Positions 15,778 to 25,643 are shown, numbered from the stretch's first letter. The stretch is 64,000 nt of DNA from Neobacillus driksii (GCF_013409995.1 NZ_JACCBX010000020.1:43038-107037), one strand, 5' to 3'. Made by a program: numbers and translations. Notes: generated by a model from the letters alone, not told the origin.

Positions 15778-17250
15778 ATGAAGAGAAACAACACGATTAT
15801 GCAATTTTTCGAGTGGCATTTAGAGCCAGATGGCAACCACTGGAGACGGCTGAAGGAATTGGTGCCACAGCTAAAGGAAAAAGGAATTACTTCCATCTGG
15901 ATACCGCCAGTGACAAAAGCAATCTCTCCTGATAATAATGGCTATGCCCCATATGATTTATACGATCTGGGCGAATTTGATCAAAAAGGATCCATCCGAA
16001 CAAAGTACGGGACAAAACAAGAACTAATAGATGCAATAGCTGCATGTAAAAATTCAGGAATTAATGTCTACATAGATGTTGTAATGAACCATAAAGCAGG
16101 TGCTGACGAGACAGAATTAATTAACGTGATTGAAGTGGACCAACAGGACCGGACGAAGGAAATATCCGATTCCTTTGAAATTGAGGCTTTTACTAAATTT
16201 ACATTTCCGGAGCGGAATGGAAAATATTCTTCTTTTGAATGGGAGCATGAACATTTTGCCGGAACGGATTATGATAATAAGACGGAGAAAGAGGGGATTT
16301 TTAAAATCCTTGGTGAGGATAAAGATTGGAGTAATCATGTTGATAATGAATATGGTAATTATGACTATCTAATGTTTGCCGATATTGACTATGAACGTCC
16401 TGAAGTAAAAAGTGAAATGATAAAATGGGGAAAATGGCTTATCGATACCCTTAACTGCGATGGATACCGTCTTGATGCAATCAAGCATATTAATTACTAT
16501 TTTATCAGTGAGTTTGTAAAAGAGATGCGTAAACAACGTGGTGATGACTTTTATTTTGTCGGAGAAGTATGGAGGACAGATCTTCATGCCTGCCAAAAAT
16601 ACCTTGACTACGTCGATTATCAGATAGATTTGTTTGATGTCCCCTTGCATTATAAGTTGCACCAAGCCTCCAGCGAAGGCAGCGATTTCGATTTAACCAG
16701 TATTTTCGAAGGTACCCTTGTAAACTCCCATCCTAAGAATGCTGTAACCTTCGTTGATAATCATGACACTCAGCCCCAGGAATCTCTTGAATCATGGGTT
16801 CAAGACTGGTTTAAACCAAGTGCATATGCCCTAATTCTCCTTAGAAGAGATGGTAATCCGTGTCTGTTCTATGGGGATTATTACGGAATCGGAGGACCAG
16901 AGCCAGCAGAAGGACACAAAGAAATCCTTGATCGCCTTCTCTTTGCCAGATACGAGAAAGCATACGGGGAACAACATGATTACTTCGACCATCCAAATAC
17001 CATTGGCTGGGTTCGCATTGGCAGTAAAGAGTTTAAACACTCAGGGTGTGCGGTCGTCATCTCCAATGGGGAAGATGGTGAGAAAAGAATGTACGTTGGT
17101 GAAAGGAAAGCTGGAGAAACATGGGTGGACCTAACAAACTCAAGGGATGATCTGATCACTATCGGAAAAGATGGATATGCCACTTTCCCGGTTAACAGTG
17201 GCTGCGTTTCCGTTTGGGCTTACCTTCCTAAGGAACAAGATACATTTTAG
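15778..17250 (+). CDS. Cytoplasmic alpha-amylase (GH13)
   Basis: A 490-residue glycoside hydrolase family 13 enzyme that hydrolyses alpha-1,4 glucans. It starts directly with MKRNNTIMQFFEWHLEPDG and has no signal peptide, so it acts inside the cell, probably on glycogen or maltodextrins. Catalytic residues: nucleophile Asp in DGYRLDAIKH near 230, acid Glu in FVGEVW near 261, and Asp in FVDNHDTQ near 328; DVVMNHKAG near 102 is conserved region I. The start at 15778 has GGGGGA upstream. A SigB-like promoter suggests mobilising storage sugar under stress. Confidence 0.9.
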   Translation: MKRNNTIMQFFEWHLEPDGNHWRRLKELVPQLKEKGITSIWIPPVTKAISPDNNGYAPYDLYDLGEFDQKGSIRTKYGTKQELIDAIAACKNSGINVYIDVVMNHKAGADETELINVIEVDQQDRTKEISDSFEIEAFTKFTFPERNGKYSSFEWEHEHFAGTDYDNKTEKEGIFKILGEDKDWSNHVDNEYGNYDYLMFADIDYERPEVKSEMIKWGKWLIDTLNCDGYRLDAIKHINYYFISEFVKEMRKQRGDDFYFVGEVWRTDLHACQKYLDYVDYQIDLFDVPLHYKLHQASSEGSDFDLTSIFEGTLVNSHPKNAVTFVDNHDTQPQESLESWVQDWFKPSAYALILLRRDGNPCLFYGDYYGIGGPEPAEGHKEILDRLLFARYEKAYGEQHDYFDHPNTIGWVRIGSKEFKHSGCAVVISNGEDGEKRMYVGERKAGETWVDLTNSRDDLITIGKDGYATFPVNSGCVSVWAYLPKEQDTF

Positions 17251-17271
17251 ATAAGGGCCAAATTTAATAGA

Positions 17272-17312
17272 ACAAACAAAATGTCCACTAGCGGGTGGAC
17301 ATTTTATTTGTT
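17272..17312 (+). terminator. Amylase terminator
   Basis: AATGTCCAC-TAGCGG-GTGGACATT with outer AACAAA/TTTGTT pairing and a T-rich tail; it may also serve the SDR gene. Confidence 0.8.
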
Positions 17313-17364
17313 CTATTTGTGTTATGAGGTAACTTTTTATAGCTGTATTGCTGATACTGTTTCT

Positions 17365-18150
17365 TTATAAAAGGGATTCCGCCCCGTCAATGTAGATTTC
17401 ACTTCCGGTTATATGGTTTGATTGGGTAGAGGCAAGGAATAGTACTAAGTCGGCGACTTGTTCAGACTTTCCTGGTTTGTGCTTCAATGGTTGGTTTCCT
17501 TCAGGGTATTCAATTGGGATTTCAACTTTTTTTAGTTGTTCATTTTCTTTCCATGTGTTTTCATTGATATTTGTGTCAATCGCACCAGGGCAAATCATGT
17601 TGACCCTAATACCGTAGTTGGCAAGCTCAAGAGCCGCCATTTTACCAAAACCCATCTGGCCAATTTTGGATGTACTATATGCAGACATTCCTATATTTTT
17701 ATAAATTCTGTTCCCATTAATGGAACTAGTAATAATGATACTTCCCCCTTCTTGCTTCATATAGGGGATCGCATATTTTACAGTTAAAAATGTACTCGTT
17801 AAGTTATTGGACATGGTTAAGTCCCATTCCTTGGGTTCCAAGTCTTCTATGGGCGCAACTTTCCCATTAATTCCCGCGTTCGCAAAAACAACATCTAGTC
17901 TCCCCCACTGATCGATGGTTCTTTTGTAACAGGTCTCCACTTCCTTGGGGTGAGCAACGTTGGCTTCTAATACAAGTGCTTCACTTCCCATTTCTTCAAT
18001 CTGATTTTTCACTTCTTCCACGTTTTTTGTATGCAAATCTATTAAAGCAATCTTTCCCCCATTTTGAGCAAGCTTTAGAGCTGCAGCCCTTCCGATCCCT
18101 GAGCCAGCCCCTGTAACAAGAGCAACCTGATTTTGAAGTAGATTCTCCAC
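17365..18150 (-). CDS. Short-chain dehydrogenase/reductase
   Basis: A 261-residue NAD(P)-dependent oxidoreductase. It has the Rossmann motif TGAGSGIG near residue 14, NAG near 90, catalytic Ser in IIITSS near 142 and Tyr/Lys in YSTSKIGQMGFGK near 158-162, and the C-terminal TGSEIYIDGAESL typical of FabG-like SDRs. The start is GTG 18150 with AAGGAGG upstream; a longer frame has no site. Position 39 is Asp (ALIDLHTKN), which suggests NAD rather than NADP. The substrate is not predictable. Confidence 0.83.
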   Translation of the reverse strand: MENLLQNQVALVTGAGSGIGRAAALKLAQNGGKIALIDLHTKNVEEVKNQIEEMGSEALVLEANVAHPKEVETCYKRTIDQWGRLDVVFANAGINGKVAPIEDLEPKEWDLTMSNNLTSTFLTVKYAIPYMKQEGGSIIITSSINGNRIYKNIGMSAYSTSKIGQMGFGKMAALELANYGIRVNMICPGAIDTNINENTWKENEQLKKVEIPIEYPEGNQPLKHKPGKSEQVADLVLFLASTQSNHITGSEIYIDGAESLL

Positions 18151-18417
18151 GTTAGAAAGCCTCCTTAAAAGATAATACCTATTACTATATCCGCCATAGA
18201 GATTTTGAAACATAAAGATTATATTGGTTATTGCTATTGGTATAAATTATTAACAGGACTATCTCAAGAAAATAGAATGAGAAAAAAATGGCAGCACACT
18301 GTTCAACGATCCAAAAAAGTGTCGTTAATATCGAAAAAAATGAACAAAAAAAGCACCCTTAAGCAGGGAGCCTCTATATATAATCCTATGGAAGGTTTTT
18401 AAGGACATTTCGAACAA

Positions 18418-19143
18418 TTATTCTCCTTCCACAATCTTTGCAAAGTCATCCAGCGTAGTTGAATACTTTACATAAATCCGCGGCAGAAGATAAAGCTCAT
18501 CTTTTATTCCCTTTTTAGAGAATGCCTCAGGCGTGGTGGTGAGCCCAAACCTATAATGCTTCTTCGCTTCCCCAACCACCTTGTTATTCCATGTTCCATA
18601 TGGATAGGAAAGAGCAATCACCGGTTTACCCGTTAGTCTTTGAATCTTATCCTTGGATTCTTTAAGTTCATAGTCATAATCGTTTATTTTTAATAAATCA
18701 GGGTGAGTCGCGGTGTGCGACTGGATAGAAATAATGCCGGAATCCACCATCTTTTTTATATCCGATTCCGATAATCGGATCGATTGGCCAATGAAATCTG
18801 AAATGACAAAAATAGTTCCTGTTGGTTGAAATCGTTCTGTTTTCAGCTTTTGAAAGATTCCAAAGGCCTTCAGATTGTTTTTATATCCATCATCAAAGGT
18901 GATAAAAATGGGCTTGTTTACTTTATCAATGTCCTGCCATCGTTCAAACGTTAATAAGGTGAAGCCATGGTCGCGCAAATACATCATTTGCTTCTCGAAA
19001 TTTTCCGGCGTGACATATAGCTCCTTATAACCCAATCCTTTATACTCTTCGATGGAATGATAAACCAAAATCGGTACTTTCCCCTGTGCAAATACATGTG
19101 AAGGAACCATTAAAAGAAGAAGACATAGAAGAAACTTTTTCAT
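18418..19143 (-). CDS. Secreted polysaccharide deacetylase (CE4)
   Basis: A 241-residue NodB-homology enzyme with a signal peptide (MKKFLLCLLLLMVPSHVFAQ, cleavage likely after about residue 19). Visible are YHSIEE near 28, the catalytic/metal motif FITFDDGYKNN near 77-85, and HTATHPDL near 140 (metal ligands H-x3-H). It should remove N- or O-acetyl groups from cell-wall or exported polysaccharide. The gene stands alone, after a GAGGAG site. Confidence 0.88.
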   Translation of the reverse strand: MKKFLLCLLLLMVPSHVFAQGKVPILVYHSIEEYKGLGYKELYVTPENFEKQMMYLRDHGFTLLTFERWQDIDKVNKPIFITFDDGYKNNLKAFGIFQKLKTERFQPTGTIFVISDFIGQSIRLSESDIKKMVDSGIISIQSHTATHPDLLKINDYDYELKESKDKIQRLTGKPVIALSYPYGTWNNKVVGEAKKHYRFGLTTTPEAFSKKGIKDELYLLPRIYVKYSTTLDDFAKIVEGE

Positions 19144-19207
19144 AAAACTCCTCGCTTTATCTCATTTCCGATTATTGTTCCTCGTTTGCTTAGATCTTAT
19201 CATTTCA

Positions 19208-19320
19208 TTTCGAGTGGTGACAGGCACCGCTAAACATAGAAAAGAAGGCCTCCCAAAAGCTTGATCAATAAAAGTGCCAGGCACCATCCAAAAAGTGGAT
19301 GATGCTTGGCACCTTAATTT
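19208..19320. repeat. GGTGCCAGGCACC-type repeat cluster
   Basis: Contains GGTGACAGGCACC (19216-19228) and a long hairpin from GTGCCAGGCACCATCCA (19274-19290) to GTGGATGATGCTTGGCAC. The core motif recurs at 38328-38342 and in altered form at 579-592 and 42718-42730. Between them GAAAAGAAGGCCTCCCAAAA resembles the tail of the recombinase remnants seen further right. Confidence 0.55.
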
Positions 19321-19552
19321 TAGTTTACTATTAAGAATAAATACCTTAGGTTTCTTCACAACCATTGCCTGCTCCGTTTTGACGGGTACTTTAACATAAT
19401 ATAGAAAATGCTGCCCTTTTTGCCATTACAATAAAATCATCATTCAGTCCATTACCTCCTGGGCACTAAAAACAATTTTAAAAATGGAAACTTTACCCAA
19501 AAAGATCAATCATCTAAAAGACCCATGGAGGATTGATATGAAGAGAAAATTT

Positions 19553-19578
19553 GTTTGCAATGGTGTTAAACCGGGTAA
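19553..19578 (+). promoter_or_regulatory. SigB promoter of the YflT/YsnF-like gene
   Basis: GTTTGC, 14-bp spacer, GGGTAA, 53 bp before the chosen start. It lies inside the longer possible reading frame, which supports the downstream start. Confidence 0.65.
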
Positions 19579-19630
19579 GTATATTTTGTATGCTTTATCA
19601 GCAAACAAAAAGGAAATGGAGGCTATAACT

Positions 19631-20506
19631 ATGGGTAAAACAGTTTTAGGGGTTTATAATTCCAGTGATGAAGTAATTCAGGCCATTGAGGTATTCCAAA
19701 ACCAAGGATATTCCAGAAAAGACTTTTCAATTATTGCCAATACAGCAGATGTCCCTTCCACCATCGAAGAGGAAACAGGGGTGGAATCTCAGGAGATTAA
19801 CACAAGGAATAGTACACCTTCAGAAGAGCACCTAGGGTTCTTAGCAAGCCTGTTTACCCCGTTTGTGGATAATACCGCCCAAAATGAAGGCGGAAATACC
19901 TATTATAATCATTTGATTGCTCAGGGTATTAGTGAAGCGGATGCGTTAAAATACGAAGAGGATATCAACTCCGGAATGATTCTGCTTCTTGCTGAAAAAG
20001 GATTAGAGAACGTTAGTGCTGTCGACCGTAACTCTACAGTAGATTTTGCTCGTAATCAAACAGGTCTTAAGGATACTTTCGACACAGATAAGCAGCAATC
20101 CCTTGAGCTACGGGAAGAACAGTTGGATGTGAATAAACATAGTGTTCAAACAGGTGAAGTAGAGGTAAAAAAAGATGTGGTTGAAGAACAGAAAACAGTA
20201 AATGTCCCAGTAACACATGATGAGGTCTATGTAGAAAGACGGTCGATCGACAATACTGATGCAGACACAACTACACCAATCGGCGATGAAGAAACTATCC
20301 GCGTTCCAATTGTTGAGGAGAAAGTAGAAGTGACAAAGAAACCCGTCGTTGCTGAAGAACTGGTGATTGGCAAGAAACAAGTTACGGAAACCCAACAGGT
20401 AACAGAAAATATTAAGCGTGAGGAAGCAAAAGTGACCCAAGAGGAAGACGCTACGGACAATGAAGTCACTACTGACAGAAATAGTGTGGATACTAATAGA
20501 TTCTAA
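19631..20506 (+). CDS. Stress protein with YflT-like and YsnF/AvaK (DUF2382) domains
   Basis: A 291-residue soluble protein. The N-terminus (KTVLGVYNSSDEVIQAIEVF, about 1-120) is the general stress protein 17M/YflT-like domain. The C-terminus (about 150-270: VNVPVTHDEVYVERR, then IRVPIVEEKVEVTKKPVVAE, ELVIGKKQVTETQQV) is the charged DUF2382 repeat of YsnF/AvaK. In Bacillus both belong to the SigB stress regulon; their biochemical role is unknown. The start at 19631 has GGAGG eight bases upstream and a SigB-like promoter in front. An upstream in-frame start at 19484 would place the promoter inside the gene and is rejected. Confidence 0.82.
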   Translation: MGKTVLGVYNSSDEVIQAIEVFQNQGYSRKDFSIIANTADVPSTIEEETGVESQEINTRNSTPSEEHLGFLASLFTPFVDNTAQNEGGNTYYNHLIAQGISEADALKYEEDINSGMILLLAEKGLENVSAVDRNSTVDFARNQTGLKDTFDTDKQQSLELREEQLDVNKHSVQTGEVEVKKDVVEEQKTVNVPVTHDEVYVERRSIDNTDADTTTPIGDEETIRVPIVEEKVEVTKKPVVAEELVIGKKQVTETQQVTENIKREEAKVTQEEDATDNEVTTDRNSVDTNRF

Positions 20507-20533
20507 TGGATGGTGTCATAAGAGTTTACTAGC

Positions 20534-20583
20534 GGGTCAGTCCCCCGCTAAATTAGCACTTTAGCGGGGGACTGACCCTTTTT
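20534..20583 (+). terminator. Strong terminator after the stress gene
   Basis: An 18-bp perfect stem GGGTCAGTCCCCCGCTAA/TTAGCGGGGGACTGACCC followed by TTTTT. Confidence 0.9.
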
Positions 20584-20714
20584 CAATAAATCAGCTTCAT
20601 GCATTCTCTATTTTAAATCATCGAATCAGCAAAATTGCGCCCGCCATAACTGGTGTGAGAACCATAGCATTTTCAAAGTTTCTTTCAATATTATATATGA
20701 ACCTCTTCTCCTTC

Positions 20715-21413
20715 TTAAACACTCAAGTACCGATATACGTCTTCATCCTTTATCTCATCTACTGAGCTCTCATACATGATTGATCCGTGATCAACGACAT
20801 AAATGTAATCTGCTACACTTTTCGCATAGTCTAAATTTTGTTCTACTAAAATCATGGATGTCTTACTTTTTTCTTTAATATCCCGAATAACTCTTTGAAT
20901 ATCCGCAACAATATTAGGCTGAATTCCTTCTGTCGGTTCATCTAATAGTAAGAAAGATGGGTTAGAAACCAAAGCTCTTGCAATGGCTAGCTGCTGCTGT
21001 TGACCTCCACTTAAGTCCCCACCATTTCGATTTTTAAATTCCTTTAAGATTGGAAAATATTCATAGATATCCTCTCGAATAGAGTTCTTCTTTGTCCCAC
21101 CACTTGCTTCTAGACCGATTAATAGATTTTCATAAACAGAAAGCTTCGGAAAAATCTCTCTGCCTTGTGGAACATAACCAATCCCCTTTATTGCACGATA
21201 CGAAGGACTTTTTTTTGTGATATTATCATTTTTAAAAAGAATACTACCACTTTTCGGTGATAAAATTCCCATAATGGCTTTTAATAATGTTGTTTTACCA
21301 ACACCATTTCGTCCCATAATACAAACTACTTGGCTTTCCTTTACCTTTAGCTGTATATTCCTCACCACTATGCTTTCACCGTAACCAACCTCTAAATTTT
21401 CCAGTTCTAGCAT
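20715..21413 (-). CDS. urtE: Urea ABC transporter ATPase UrtE
   Basis: A 232-residue ATPase of the branched-chain-amino-acid-type (HAAT) urea importer. Walker A GRNGVGKTTL near 36, the signature LSGGQQQQLAIARAL near 133, and Walker B FLLLDEPTEG near 154. QQQQ in the signature is typical of LivF/UrtE. The start at 21413 follows GGAGGATTAATAAA; the longer reading frame overlaps urtD and is rejected. It is the last gene of urtABCDE. Confidence 0.92.
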   Translation of the reverse strand: MLELENLEVGYGESIVVRNIQLKVKESQVVCIMGRNGVGKTTLLKAIMGILSPKSGSILFKNDNITKKSPSYRAIKGIGYVPQGREIFPKLSVYENLLIGLEASGGTKKNSIREDIYEYFPILKEFKNRNGGDLSGGQQQQLAIARALVSNPSFLLLDEPTEGIQPNIVADIQRVIRDIKEKSKTSMILVEQNLDYAKSVADYIYVVDHGSIMYESSVDEIKDEDVYRYLSV

Positions 21414-21417
21414 TTTA

Positions 21418-22173
21418 TTAATCCTCCTTTCGTCCAAGGTATACTTCACGAACCCGAGGATCATTTTGAATCTCTTCCATTGAACCTTGACAAAGTAATT
21501 TGCCTTCATGCATTACTGTCACGATATCGGCATACTCTTTTACAAAATCCATATCATGCTCAACAATTAATACTGTTCGATCCTTTGCGATTTCACGAAT
21601 CATTTCTCCTGTCTTCAATCTTTCAACTTTAGACATTCCTGCAATAGGTTCATCTAGTAACACTAGTCCTGGATCCTGTAATAAAACCATCGCAATTTCT
21701 AACCATTGCTTTTGCCCATGTGATAGAGCTCCTGCCTGCTGATCCTTTTCATCTATTAATCCAGTTAACTGAAGCATCTCATCTATATCTTTTTGTTGGT
21801 TTTTTGTTATTTTTGCTGTAATTGTTGCCCAAAGTCCCTTATCCTGCTTTAAGGCAATGATTAAATTTTCATACACAGTTAAGTTTTGAAAAATGGAAGG
21901 AGTTTGGAACTTTCGAGATATTCCTATATGGACGATTTTAAAATCCTTTAGTTTTACTAGATTTTGATCCTCCATATACACAACCTTTCCTTGACTTACT
22001 TGAGTTTTCCCACAAATTACATCTAATAAAGTTGTCTTGCCTGCCCCATTTGGTCCAATCAAGAAATGAACTTTATTATTTGTTACCTTAAAATCCAAAT
22101 TACTAATTGCTTTAAATCCACTAAATTCAACTGTAATTTTTTTCGACTCTAGCACTGTCTGGCTGTTTATCAT
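21418..22173 (-). CDS. urtD: Urea ABC transporter ATPase UrtD
   Basis: A 251-residue LivG-type ATPase. Walker A GPNGAGKTTLLDVICGKT near 37, signature LSHGQKQWLEIAMVLL near 148, and Walker B LVLLDEPIAGMS near 168. The LSHGQKQWLEI signature is characteristic of UrtD. The start at 22173 has GGTGGAG upstream and overlaps the urtC end by about 47 bases, as is common in this operon. Confidence 0.92.
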   Translation of the reverse strand: MINSQTVLESKKITVEFSGFKAISNLDFKVTNNKVHFLIGPNGAGKTTLLDVICGKTQVSQGKVVYMEDQNLVKLKDFKIVHIGISRKFQTPSIFQNLTVYENLIIALKQDKGLWATITAKITKNQQKDIDEMLQLTGLIDEKDQQAGALSHGQKQWLEIAMVLLQDPGLVLLDEPIAGMSKVERLKTGEMIREIAKDRTVLIVEHDMDFVKEYADIVTVMHEGKLLCQGSMEEIQNDPRVREVYLGRKED

Positions 22174-23218
22174 GTAAACCACTCCACCTTTTTTGGAATT
22201 TCTTAAATAGTCCCATCAAACCGTCTGGTAAAAACACAACGACAATAACGAACATAAGTCCTAAGAAATATAACCAAATATCTGGGTAGGACTCACTGAA
22301 GGATGTTTTTGCCCAGTTTACTAAAATCGCTCCTATCACTGGACCAATCAGTGTACCACGTCCCCCTAATGCAACCCATAACACCATTTCAATAGAAGGA
22401 ATAATTCCCATCATGGTTGGTGAAATAATACCTACCTGAAGAACAAATAACATCCCAGCTAATCCCGCAATTCCAGCCGATAAAGCATAAATAAAGGTTT
22501 TGAAGATGGCAGGATCATATCCTAAAAACCGAAGACGATTTTCCCCATCTCGAATACCGATTAACACCTGCCCTAAGCGTCCGTTAATCAGCACTTTACT
22601 AGCAAAATAAACAATTGCCAGAACAGCAGCTGTAATAAGATAAATAACAGTCTGTGTTGTTGTCGATGCTAACGAAAATCCAAAAATTGTATTGAAACTC
22701 GTCAAGCCATTTGTTCCACCAGTTAAACCTTGTTGCCCTACAAAAAGAGTGACAACAACAACGACTAATGCTTGAGATAAGATGGTGAAATAAACTCCAT
22801 TAATACGATTACGGAACGTTAACAGTCCTAGTAACAATGCAATCATTAAGGGAATGAATATTCCTAATATGATTGCCAGGATTGGATTTTGAAATGGTAC
22901 CCAAATGAATGGAAGCTCTTGCACACCACTCCATGCCATAAAATCAGGGAGTTTAGTAGTACCGGAGGCCTCTAACTTTAAATACATCCCCATTGCATAA
23001 GCACCAATTCCAAAGAAAATTCCGTGTCCTAAACTCAGTACACCTGTATACCCCCATAACAAGTCCAAACCAATGACTAAAATAGCAAAAGCTAAGTATT
23101 TACCGAGAAGATTCAGACGGAAATCTGTTAGAAATAAGGGCGCTATAAGTAACACGATAAAACCTAATAATAGAAGATTTTTTTTATTAAATATTGATTG
23201 ATTCATTATTTTCCCCAT
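22127..23218 (-). CDS. urtC: Urea ABC transporter permease UrtC
   Basis: A 363-residue LivM-type membrane permease with about ten helices. Recognised by GYTGVLSLGHGIFFGIGAYA near 55-75 and GRGTLIGPVIGAILVNW near 300. It forms the channel with UrtB. An alternative ATG four codons later has GGGGAAA before it. Confidence 0.92.
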   Translation of the reverse strand: MGKIMNQSIFNKKNLLLLGFIVLLIAPLFLTDFRLNLLGKYLAFAILVIGLDLLWGYTGVLSLGHGIFFGIGAYAMGMYLKLEASGTTKLPDFMAWSGVQELPFIWVPFQNPILAIILGIFIPLMIALLLGLLTFRNRINGVYFTILSQALVVVVVTLFVGQQGLTGGTNGLTSFNTIFGFSLASTTTQTVIYLITAAVLAIVYFASKVLINGRLGQVLIGIRDGENRLRFLGYDPAIFKTFIYALSAGIAGLAGMLFVLQVGIISPTMMGIIPSIEMVLWVALGGRGTLIGPVIGAILVNWAKTSFSESYPDIWLYFLGLMFVIVVVFLPDGLMGLFKKFQKRWSGLHDKQPDSARVEKNYS

Positions 23219-23238
23219 AAAGTCACCGCTCCCTATCT

Positions 23239-24144
23239 CTATTCGTCAAGTACTCTTGATCGAGAACTTACAAGTCCAGAAGGTCTCCATTGTAAAAATG
23301 CGATAATTAGCATAAATACCAGTACTTTCCCGATTGTAGCTGAAGTGAAAAATTCAAAGATGGTATTGAAAAATCCAATTCCAAATGCACCAACCACTGC
23401 TCCGACAAGAGCACCAACTCCTCCAACGACTACTACCATAAAAGCATCGATAATATAATAGGTCCCAATTGTTGGACCAATTGGACCTAATAAGGTTAAG
23501 GCACAGCCTGCAATGCCAGCAAAGCCTGATCCAATCGCAAAAGTCACTAAATCGACCCTCCTTGTTTGAACCCCTAAGCATTCTGCCATTTGCCTATTTT
23601 GCATAACAGCACGAACTCTTCTACCATTCGTCGTCCGATAAAAATAAAGAAAAATAGCAACAAGACATAAAATTGAAAGACTTAAAATAAAAATGCGTGA
23701 GTATGGTAAAACAAGCGTACCTATCGTAAGACCTCCATTTAAAAAGCTAGGACTCTGTACACCAACATTAGGCGCACCAAAAATCGATCTTGCTAATTGT
23801 TGAAGCATTAAACCCACACCATATGTTGCCAGTAAGCTATCTAAAGGACGTTTATATAAAAATCGAATCAACGATACCTCTAGTAAAATGCCAAATCCTG
23901 CAGCAATTAAAAAGGCGATAGGAATGGATAACAAAAAGTAAAGATCAAAAAATGGTTCAGGGACATACTTTAAAAAAAGGGATTGAATCACATATGTTAC
24001 ATATGCTCCAATCATAATTAACTCTCCATGAGCCATGTTAATAACCTTCATTAAGCCGAAGGTAACGGCAAGCCCTAGAGCAATTAATAATAAAATGGAA
24101 CCAAGGCTTAATCCATTGAAAAGGGTTAATATTGTACCACTCAT
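23239..24144 (-). CDS. urtB: Urea ABC transporter permease UrtB
   Basis: A 301-residue LivH-type permease. It has GLAVTFGLMKVINMAHGELI near 23-42 (the conserved N-A-HG motif of the family) and VVVGGVGALVGAVVGAFGIG near 240. Multiple hydrophobic helices span its length. It is second in urtABCDE, 134 bp after urtA. Confidence 0.92.
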   Translation of the reverse strand: MSGTILTLFNGLSLGSILLLIALGLAVTFGLMKVINMAHGELIMIGAYVTYVIQSLFLKYVPEPFFDLYFLLSIPIAFLIAAGFGILLEVSLIRFLYKRPLDSLLATYGVGLMLQQLARSIFGAPNVGVQSPSFLNGGLTIGTLVLPYSRIFILSLSILCLVAIFLYFYRTTNGRRVRAVMQNRQMAECLGVQTRRVDLVTFAIGSGFAGIAGCALTLLGPIGPTIGTYYIIDAFMVVVVGGVGALVGAVVGAFGIGFFNTIFEFFTSATIGKVLVFMLIIAFLQWRPSGLVSSRSRVLDE

Positions 24145-24278
24145 ATCCTTGCTCCTTTCTACAAACCAATATCGTAAATATCAAACAATTATCTTTTAAA
24201 ATAAACGAAAAAGGACAAAAAGAGATAGAGGCTAATCAAACCTCTACCTAATTTAATAATAAAGGCTGTTTAAAATGA

Positions 24279-25547
24279 TTATTGACCTAAGCTTTCAGCT
24301 AACCCGCTTGCCCAATCAAATCCCTTTAGGAATGGATCTGGTTTAACTGGTTCACCTGAATTCCAAAGCTCTTTAATTTGTCCATCACCCTGTACTTCAC
24401 CAATTCTTACTGTCTTATAAACATGCTGGTTTTCACCGTCAACCTTTACAAGACCACCTGGTGCCTGGAATTCTAATTCCTTAGCAGCTTCTTTTACAGC
24501 ATCTACATCTGTTGTTCCAGCTTTTTCTACTGCAGCAGCCCATAAATAAACACCAAAATAACCTGCTTCAATTGGATCTGCTGTTACGCGATCTTCTCCA
24601 TAAGCTGCTTTGTAGGCTGCGACAAACTCACTGTTTTCAGGAGTTTCAGTCGTTTGATAGTAGTTCCAGCTCGTTAAATGACCTGCAATAGCATCTGCAC
24701 CAATACCTCGGACTTCTTCTTCAGCAACACTAACTGAAAGCACAGTAATATCTTCTGACGTAATACCTGCATCCTTTAATTGTTTAAAAAATGCAACATT
24801 ACTATCACCATTTAACGTATTGAAAATCACATCTGGTTTTTCACTTTTTATTTTCGCAATGACTGTGTTATAGTCTGTATGCCCGAGTGGTGTATATTCC
24901 TCACCAACTAAATCTGCACCCGCATCTTCAAGTTGTGCTTTAATTGCTGCATTTGCTGTTCTTGGGAATACATAATCTGATCCTAATAAGTAAAACTTTG
25001 TACCCCGATTTTCTAGTAACCAATCAACAGCAGGAACAATCTGTTGGTTTGGCGCTGCACCAGTGTAAAAGATATTTGGAGAGCTTTCCATTCCTTCATA
25101 TTGAACTGGATACCATAGTAACCCATTACTTTCTTCTACCACCGGAAGCATCGCTTTACGACTCGCCGACGTCCAGCCCCCAAATATGGTTGCAACCTTA
25201 TCTTGCTGTAATAATTTCTTCGCTTTCTCTGCAAATGTTGGCCAATCTGATGCGCCATCCTCAATAACTGGCTTAATTTGCTTTCCTAAAACACCTCCGT
25301 TTTCATTAATTTCGTTTATTGCTAATAATTCTGCATCATGTACAGATGTTTCACTGATCGCCATGGTTCCGCTCAAAGAATGTAAGATTCCTACTTCAAT
25401 CACATCTTCATCTGAATCAGAAGTACCTTCTGTTGATCCAGAGCTTCCCTCTTCTGGGGTGGATGCACCATTACTTCCTGAACACGCTACAATGATCGTT
25501 GTAAAAGCTACCATTAGTAAAAAAAGATAAAACTGTTTTACTTTCAT
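24279..25547 (-). CDS. urtA: Urea ABC transporter substrate-binding lipoprotein UrtA
   Basis: A 422-residue extracellular lipoprotein that binds urea and hands it to UrtBC. It has a signal peptide with lipobox IIVACSG (Cys near residue 22), followed by a Ser/Gly-rich linker. The mature domain opens VIEVGILHSLSGTMAISE, a UrtA/AmiC-type hallmark, with GGWTSASRKAMLPVVE near 108. The start at 25547 has GGGGG upstream. A near-consensus TnrA/GlnR box lies 80 bp before it. Confidence 0.93.
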   Translation of the reverse strand: MKVKQFYLFLLMVAFTTIIVACSGSNGASTPEEGSSGSTEGTSDSDEDVIEVGILHSLSGTMAISETSVHDAELLAINEINENGGVLGKQIKPVIEDGASDWPTFAEKAKKLLQQDKVATIFGGWTSASRKAMLPVVEESNGLLWYPVQYEGMESSPNIFYTGAAPNQQIVPAVDWLLENRGTKFYLLGSDYVFPRTANAAIKAQLEDAGADLVGEEYTPLGHTDYNTVIAKIKSEKPDVIFNTLNGDSNVAFFKQLKDAGITSEDITVLSVSVAEEEVRGIGADAIAGHLTSWNYYQTTETPENSEFVAAYKAAYGEDRVTADPIEAGYFGVYLWAAAVEKAGTTDVDAVKEAAKELEFQAPGGLVKVDGENQHVYKTVRIGEVQGDGQIKELWNSGEPVKPDPFLKGFDWASGLAESLGQ

Positions 25548-25626
25548 TTTTTTAACCCCCATTTAAATATGTAAAATTTTCTGACAACTAAATAATAACA
25601 ACACTACACATGATGTTCCACAATCA

Positions 25627-25643
25627 CGTAAGGTTATGTGACA
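25627..25643. promoter_or_regulatory. TnrA/GlnR-type box before urtA
   Basis: CGTAA-N7-TGACA; consensus TGTNA-N7-TNACA with one mismatch. Confidence 0.65.

Noticed and set aside
18205..18402. A 65-residue plus-strand gene before the deacetylase
   Set aside because: Lysine-rich low-complexity frame, no ribosome site and no recognisable features.
19484..19630. N-terminal extension of the YflT/YsnF-like protein
   Set aside because: The extension has no family similarity and contains a SigB-like promoter; a good ribosome site marks 19631.
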